DNA of 64,000 nucleotides from DASWJZ01 sp038211615 (GTDB lineage Bacteria; Pseudomonadota; Alphaproteobacteria; Rhizobiales; Afifellaceae): positions 1 through 64,000 of the forward strand of contig JBBQVL010000010.1 of NCBI GenBank assembly GCA_038211615.1, written 5' to 3'. Below the pieces are notes generated by a model. It did no database searches. It saw nothing but the letters and a program-made list of their open reading frames with translations, and was not told where the DNA came from. Both the position numbers and the translations under genes were made by a program. Below are positions 60,707 through 64,000 of the stretch, piece after piece (the first letter of the stretch is position 1; the number at the start of each line of letters is the position of its first letter).

Positions 60707-62041
60707 TTACTTTTCCCTCGCGACCAGAAGGTAATTGCAATGGGTCTTGTCGGGGAAGAGCTTTTCCACGCAATAGCCGTTCCGATCGACCCACGCCATG
60801 AATTCCCCGACGGTCTCGTCCACAACTTCCACGTAGAGGGCGGGATGCTGCGTTGCGATAAGCCCGGCCGCGCCCGAGAGTGCCTGCATCTCCATCCCCT
60901 CCACATCGATCTTGATGAGATCGACCGGGCCGGAAAGAAGCTCGTCGAGCGGCGCGACGGGAATTTCCCCGGCGGAATCCGGCACGAAATGCGTGGCCCC
61001 GAGGCCGGCGGTTACGGAGAGCACCGGCCGCAGCCTGCCGCGCGCTTCGCCAACCGCGGTGCCGAGGCGGGATAGATCGACATTGGCCAGACCGTTCTCC
61101 GCGACCACGGCGCGGATTGCGGCGGCAGAGCGGGGCAGCGGCTCGATCGGGATCACCCGTGCTGCCTGCATAATCGCGGCGAAGAACAACGTGTGGTTAC
61201 CCGTGTTCGCGCCGACATCGGCGATCCGAAGCCCGCGCGGAAAACGCGCGGCGAGAAAATCGAGCTCCTCCTGCTCGAAAAAGAGCCCGCGCATCTGCTC
61301 CCGCTCGATCACCGGGTTCAGCCCCGTATAGGGCAGGCTCAAGAGCCGGTCGCCATGGTGGAGGCGCATGAAGACGGGCTCGGCTTCAAGATAGGCGACG
61401 AGGCGGGCGCGGTCGATGTCGGCGAGGAGCGGGAGCGCCCCGTAAAAATACGTCATGCACTGCGCGGTCTTGTAGGCGTTGCCACGCTTCCAGAGGTTCA
61501 ACATGTAGTCCGCGTACCATGTCGACGTGTCAGCCGCGCGAAGGGCTTCCAGTGCCAGGGCCGGCCGGACGAAGTGCGCCGGTCCGATCCACCAGCGGAG
61601 CGCGGCGTGGAAGAAGGTGGGAAAATCCTGCGCCGCAAGCCGCGTGATGCGCTCAAGCTTCGGCGGCGGGCTGCCCGCCGGAGAGGCAAACCCGGCGCCT
61701 CCCCAGATCGCGTCGTAGACGCGCAGCGCCGGCTGCAGCTTTGCGAGAACGTCGGGCGCGAGGGTCTCGGCGGCGCTCAGCACGAGGAGCCAGTCGAAGT
61801 CTTCAGCGGCGGCCCGTTCCGCTGCGGCGAGAAGGATTTTCCGCGGAGGGCCTGCGAGGCTCGCGACGAGGGGCGTGACGCTTGCAAAGTCGCCGAGGCT
61901 GACGGTGGCGGCGAGGTCGAGCGAGGCAATCGCAACATCGACGTTGCCATTGCCCATCGGCAGAACGACGATACCGCCGCGGAGCCCCCCTCCCCCCTGT
62001 GGGGAGGGGTTGGGGGCGGGGCCCCTAACATCGAGCTCCAC
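60707..62041 (-). CDS. FkbM-family methyltransferase with an extra N-terminal domain
   Basis: Protein of 444 residues. The FkbM domain is in the second half: LRIADVGANTGNHTLFFAAI (SAM motif I), IPIEPLPRSAAAIRAVV, and LIKIDVEGMEMQALSGA. About 230 residues before it form a region of their own (FDWLLVLSAAETLAPDVL, then AALRWWIGPAHFVRPALALE), glycosyltransferase-like but unassigned. FkbM proteins methylate small molecules or sugars. GTG 62041 has GAGGGG upstream but lies in a dyad repeat, and its first ~25 codons are repeat-derived (PAPNPSPQGGGGLRGG); ATG 61957 may be the original start. Confidence 0.82.
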   Translation of the reverse strand: MELDVRGPAPNPSPQGGGGLRGGIVVLPMGNGNVDVAIASLDLAATVSLGDFASVTPLVASLAGPPRKILLAAAERAAAEDFDWLLVLSAAETLAPDVLAKLQPALRVYDAIWGGAGFASPAGSPPPKLERITRLAAQDFPTFFHAALRWWIGPAHFVRPALALEALRAADTSTWYADYMLNLWKRGNAYKTAQCMTYFYGALPLLADIDRARLVAYLEAEPVFMRLHHGDRLLSLPYTGLNPVIEREQMRGLFFEQEELDFLAARFPRGLRIADVGANTGNHTLFFAAIMQAARVIPIEPLPRSAAAIRAVVAENGLANVDLSRLGTAVGEARGRLRPVLSVTAGLGATHFVPDSAGEIPVAPLDELLSGPVDLIKIDVEGMEMQALSGAAGLIATQHPALYVEVVDETVGEFMAWVDRNGYCVEKLFPDKTHCNYLLVAREK

Positions 62042-62087
62042 GTTAGACGCCCCTCACCCAACCCTCTCCCCACGAGGGGGAGAGGGC
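61986..62087. repeat. Dyad repeat spanning the FkbM start and the lyase stop
   Basis: A palindromic C/G-rich arm at 61987-62009 and an inverted copy ending near 62087 flank inner arms GTTAG-type inverted sequences at ~62010-62028 and ~62042-62062. It supplies the putative GTG start and first codons of the FkbM gene and the last ~15 codons and stop of the lyase-like gene. Confidence 0.72.
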
Positions 62088-62827
62088 TTTCCTTCAGCAT
62101 GGTGCGTGAGCGAAGGATCGACCTCCGCGAATGAATGCCCGCGGCTGTAGTTGTCGTGATAGGCGACAATCGGCTTCGGCCCGGCGGGCGACCAGTAGAG
62201 GCCGATCTTCAGGTAGGGCCCCTCTTCCTCGTTCTCGTAGGCGAGCGGTCCGCGCCACTCGATGCGCTTCGCCCCGTCGAGCCACATCTCGATCTCCGAG
62301 GCAGCGTGGCGCGACCAGAAGACCCGGAAGACGAAATCGTGCCAGACACCGCGCGGAAAATCCGTGACGCTCGCGAACTCGTAGCGGATGTCGGGCTCAG
62401 GCGATGCGACCCGCCCGTACGCCCCCGTAACGAACAGCCGGCTGCCGCGGTAGCGGAGCGCGATCGGCGGCTTGCCGGAGGGATCGCCAAGCTTCGCCTG
62501 ATCGTGCCATTGCGCTAAGACACAGCCGACATTTTCCGGGAGATCGAAATCGTCCGCGAGGCGCGTCGAAAAGCCGTACCAGACCTCCTCGTCCCAGACG
62601 ACGTTGTAGGGGTCGCGAAGCTCGGCGCGATGACCCTGGGAAACATAGTCGCCGGGGCGAAGCTCGAAGCGGCAGGCGCGGCTGCCCTGGCGCACCACAG
62701 CGGACTGGATCACGGCCGAATGGGGAGCCGACAGGCGCTTGACGCTCCAGCCGTCAAGGCCCCCCGTCTCGAAGTCGAGATGCACCGGCTCGAACGGCGC
62801 GCGCGATGTCTCGCTTGAGAAAGACAC
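62054..62827 (-). CDS. Polysaccharide-lyase-like protein (heparin lyase I / PF14099-type)
   Basis: Beta-jelly-roll-like protein of about 257 residues, of the polysaccharide lyase group that includes heparin lyase I-type domains. Recognised from HRAELRDPYNVVWDEEVWYG, VGCVLAQWHDQAKLGDPSG, FPRGVWHDFVFRVFWS and the terminal YLKIGLYWSP. No signal peptide is visible. GTG 62827 is used because the longer alternative (ATG 62908) would overlap the divergent GT4 gene start by 17 bases, but this is uncertain. The last ~15 residues (EGKPSPPRGERVG) come from the dyad repeat at the stop. With FkbM and GT4 next to it, a glycan locus is likely. Confidence 0.75.
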   Translation of the reverse strand: MSFSSETSRAPFEPVHLDFETGGLDGWSVKRLSAPHSAVIQSAVVRQGSRACRFELRPGDYVSQGHRAELRDPYNVVWDEEVWYGFSTRLADDFDLPENVGCVLAQWHDQAKLGDPSGKPPIALRYRGSRLFVTGAYGRVASPEPDIRYEFASVTDFPRGVWHDFVFRVFWSRHAASEIEMWLDGAKRIEWRGPLAYENEEEGPYLKIGLYWSPAGPKPIVAYHDNYSRGHSFAEVDPSLTHHAEGKPSPPRGERVG

Positions 62828-62891
62828 GGTTCTTGCCCCAAATGACGCGCGCCGCCGGATCGAGAGCGTGCAGCCGCTGTGGAGGCGGACC

Positions 62892-64000
62892 ATGAACCGG
62901 ATCGCCACGATCGTGAAGGGCTATCCCCGCCTCTCCGAAACCTTCATCGCCCAGGAGATTCTGGGGCTGGAGAAGCGCGGCGTCGCCCAGCTCATCGTCT
63001 CGCTGCGGCATCCGACCGAAGCCAAGGTGCAGGACCTGAACCGCGAGATAAAGGCTGAGGTGCTCTACCTCCCGGAATATCTCAAGGACGATCCTTCCCG
63101 GGTGCGCGCCGCGAAAAAATGGGCAGAGGAGCAGCCCGGCTACCGTCGCGCGGAAAAGGCATTGCGCTCCGACCTGAAGCGCGATCCTTCTGTGAACCGC
63201 CGCCGCCGCTTCGGGCAGGCGTGCGTGCTGGCGCACGAGCTGCCGCCCGACGTCAACTGGATCCACACCCACTTCCTGCACACGCCCGCTTCGGTCGCGC
63301 GCTACGCGGCGCTCATCCGCGGCATGGGCTGGTCCTTCTCCGCGCACGCCAAGGACATCTGGACGACGCCGGGGTGGGAGCTGCGCGGCAAGCTCGGCGA
63401 GGCGGCGTGGGGCGTCACCTGCACGCGCGCCAACCTCGACTACCTGCGCTCGCTGACATCGGATCCGGGGAAGATCCATCTCGTCTATCACGGGCTGGAT
63501 TTTTCGCGCTTTCCCGCCCCCTCCCCCATCAACGTCGCGGCCGATCTCTCCCGAGGGGGAGGGAAAGGACGCCAGCCTTTCACGATAGTCTCGGTCGGGC
63601 GCGCGGTGGAGAAGAAGGGCTATGCCGACCTGCTTCGGGCGCTCGCGCTCCTTGGGGACGACCGCGACTGGCGGTTCGAGCATGCCGGTGGCGGAGCGCT
63701 CGCGCAGCGGCTGAAGGAACAGGCCACGAAGCTCGGGATAGCCGATCGCATTATCTGGCGTGGGAGCCAGGATCGCACCTTCGTCTTCGCGCTGCTGCAG
63801 CGGGCCGACCTCTTCGTGCTGCCCTCGCGGCTGGCGCAGGACGGCGACCGCGACGGGCTGCCGAACGTGCTGATGGAAGCGCAGGCGTTCGGGGTGCCGG
63901 TTCTGGCGACGGACGTCTCCGGCATCCCGGAGCTGGTGACGCACGGCAAGACCGGCTGGCTCGTTCCCGAGCGCGACCCGCAGGCGCTGGCGGAGGCGCT
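62892..64000 (+). CDS. Glycosyltransferase family 4 protein, 3'-truncated by the window edge
   Basis: Open from ATG 62892 (with GGAGGCGG just upstream) to the end of the window, about 369 residues seen. GT-B retaining glycosyltransferase: RIATIVKGYPRLSETFIAQE at the start, HTHFLHTPASVARYAALI, the C-terminal half beginning FTIVSVGRAVEKKGYADLLRAL, and DGDRDGLPNVLMEAQAFGVP with the E-x7-E motif. The stretch FPAPSPINVAADLSRGGGKG at the hinge between the two halves is a dyad-repeat insertion in frame. Probably adds a sugar in an exopolysaccharide or similar pathway. The end of the protein is not visible. Confidence 0.88.
   Translation, partial: MNRIATIVKGYPRLSETFIAQEILGLEKRGVAQLIVSLRHPTEAKVQDLNREIKAEVLYLPEYLKDDPSRVRAAKKWAEEQPGYRRAEKALRSDLKRDPSVNRRRRFGQACVLAHELPPDVNWIHTHFLHTPASVARYAALIRGMGWSFSAHAKDIWTTPGWELRGKLGEAAWGVTCTRANLDYLRSLTSDPGKIHLVYHGLDFSRFPAPSPINVAADLSRGGGKGRQPFTIVSVGRAVEKKGYADLLRALALLGDDRDWRFEHAGGGALAQRLKEQATKLGIADRIIWRGSQDRTFVFALLQRADLFVLPSRLAQDGDRDGLPNVLMEAQAFGVPVLATDVSGIPELVTHGKTGWLVPERDPQALAEA
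63511..63566. repeat. Dyad repeat inserted in frame in the GT4 gene
   Basis: CCCTCCCCC (63519-63527) and GGGGGAGGG (63555-63563) are perfect inverted arms, with C-rich and G-rich outer flanks, enclosing ~27 bases. It keeps the frame and adds about 20 residues at the domain hinge. It resembles the copies at 56.4 and 62.0 kb and inside imuB. Confidence 0.7.

Overview
The window is GC-rich, densely coding DNA from an alphaproteobacterium, most likely of the order Hyphomicrobiales (Rhizobiales). Pointers to this are a DUF2794 gene, an imuA-imuB pair behind a GTTC-N7-GTTC SOS box, a structured leader in front of a ybhL-type Bax-inhibitor gene, and small GC-rich dyad repeats that lie between genes and also inside reading frames. 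The assignment rests on gene content only, and no genus is claimed.

1-15.8 kb is mostly housekeeping and accessory: the end of aconitase, a DUF1223 protein, the tesA / ybbA-ybbP divergon, ybhL, a GNAT acetyltransferase, DUF2794, thpR, imuB-imuA, a DUF2384-RES toxin-antitoxin pair and adenine deaminase. 15.8-23.7 kb holds a poorly understood block: an AT-rich regulatory stretch, a nested RNA leader, a 75-residue protein with two CWNC motifs followed by its own terminator, a helical-repeat protein with a His/Cys metal-binding tail, an ABC exporter, a GAF protein, a cytoplasmic subtilisin-like protease, a convergent TPR/Rossmann-like/class III cyclase protein, and a secreted protein made of two repeats. 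23.7-35.5 kb holds a giant nSTAND-type NTPase (2384 aa) coupled to a three-domain TIR-like protein, a DUF551-like protein, and an 883-aa fusion of a CRP-type regulator with the same TPR/Rossmann-like/cyclase-like modules as the 21 kb cyclase.

35.7-40.7 kb is a TetR-controlled RND efflux operon with a perfect 20-bp operator. 40.7-42.1 kb is a canonical-looking adenylate cyclase. 42.4-47.0 kb is a glycan gene run (two related GT28-like enzymes, a methyltransferase, a GT4 enzyme and a histidine phosphatase). 47.1-49.0 kb encodes a double-NBD peptide-transport ATPase whose probable permease and binding-protein partners lie at 56.6-60.7 kb on the other strand. Between them (49.1-56.4 kb) sits a run of a degenerate ABC protein with a large insertion, a cyclic-nucleotide-binding protein, a metallo-beta-lactamase-fold hydrolase, a cyclase-fold protein with altered base-recognition residues, a DUF3095 protein and a methyltransferase. 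The window ends with an FkbM methyltransferase, a polysaccharide-lyase-like protein and a GT4 glycosyltransferase that runs off the edge.

The unifying theme is cyclic-nucleotide signalling: five proteins with a cyclase or cyclase-like fold, two cNMP-binding domains, and a perfect TGTGA-N6-TCACA box at 22977-22992. The DNA-recognition helix of the CRP fusion keeps the Arg-Glu-x3-Arg contacts expected to read that box. The two candidates for an undescribed system are (a) the small zinc-ribbon protein / exporter / GAF / protease block with its RNA leader, and (b) the degenerate ABC / cNMP-binding / MBL / cyclase-like / DUF3095 block. Both are inferred from layout and motifs only.
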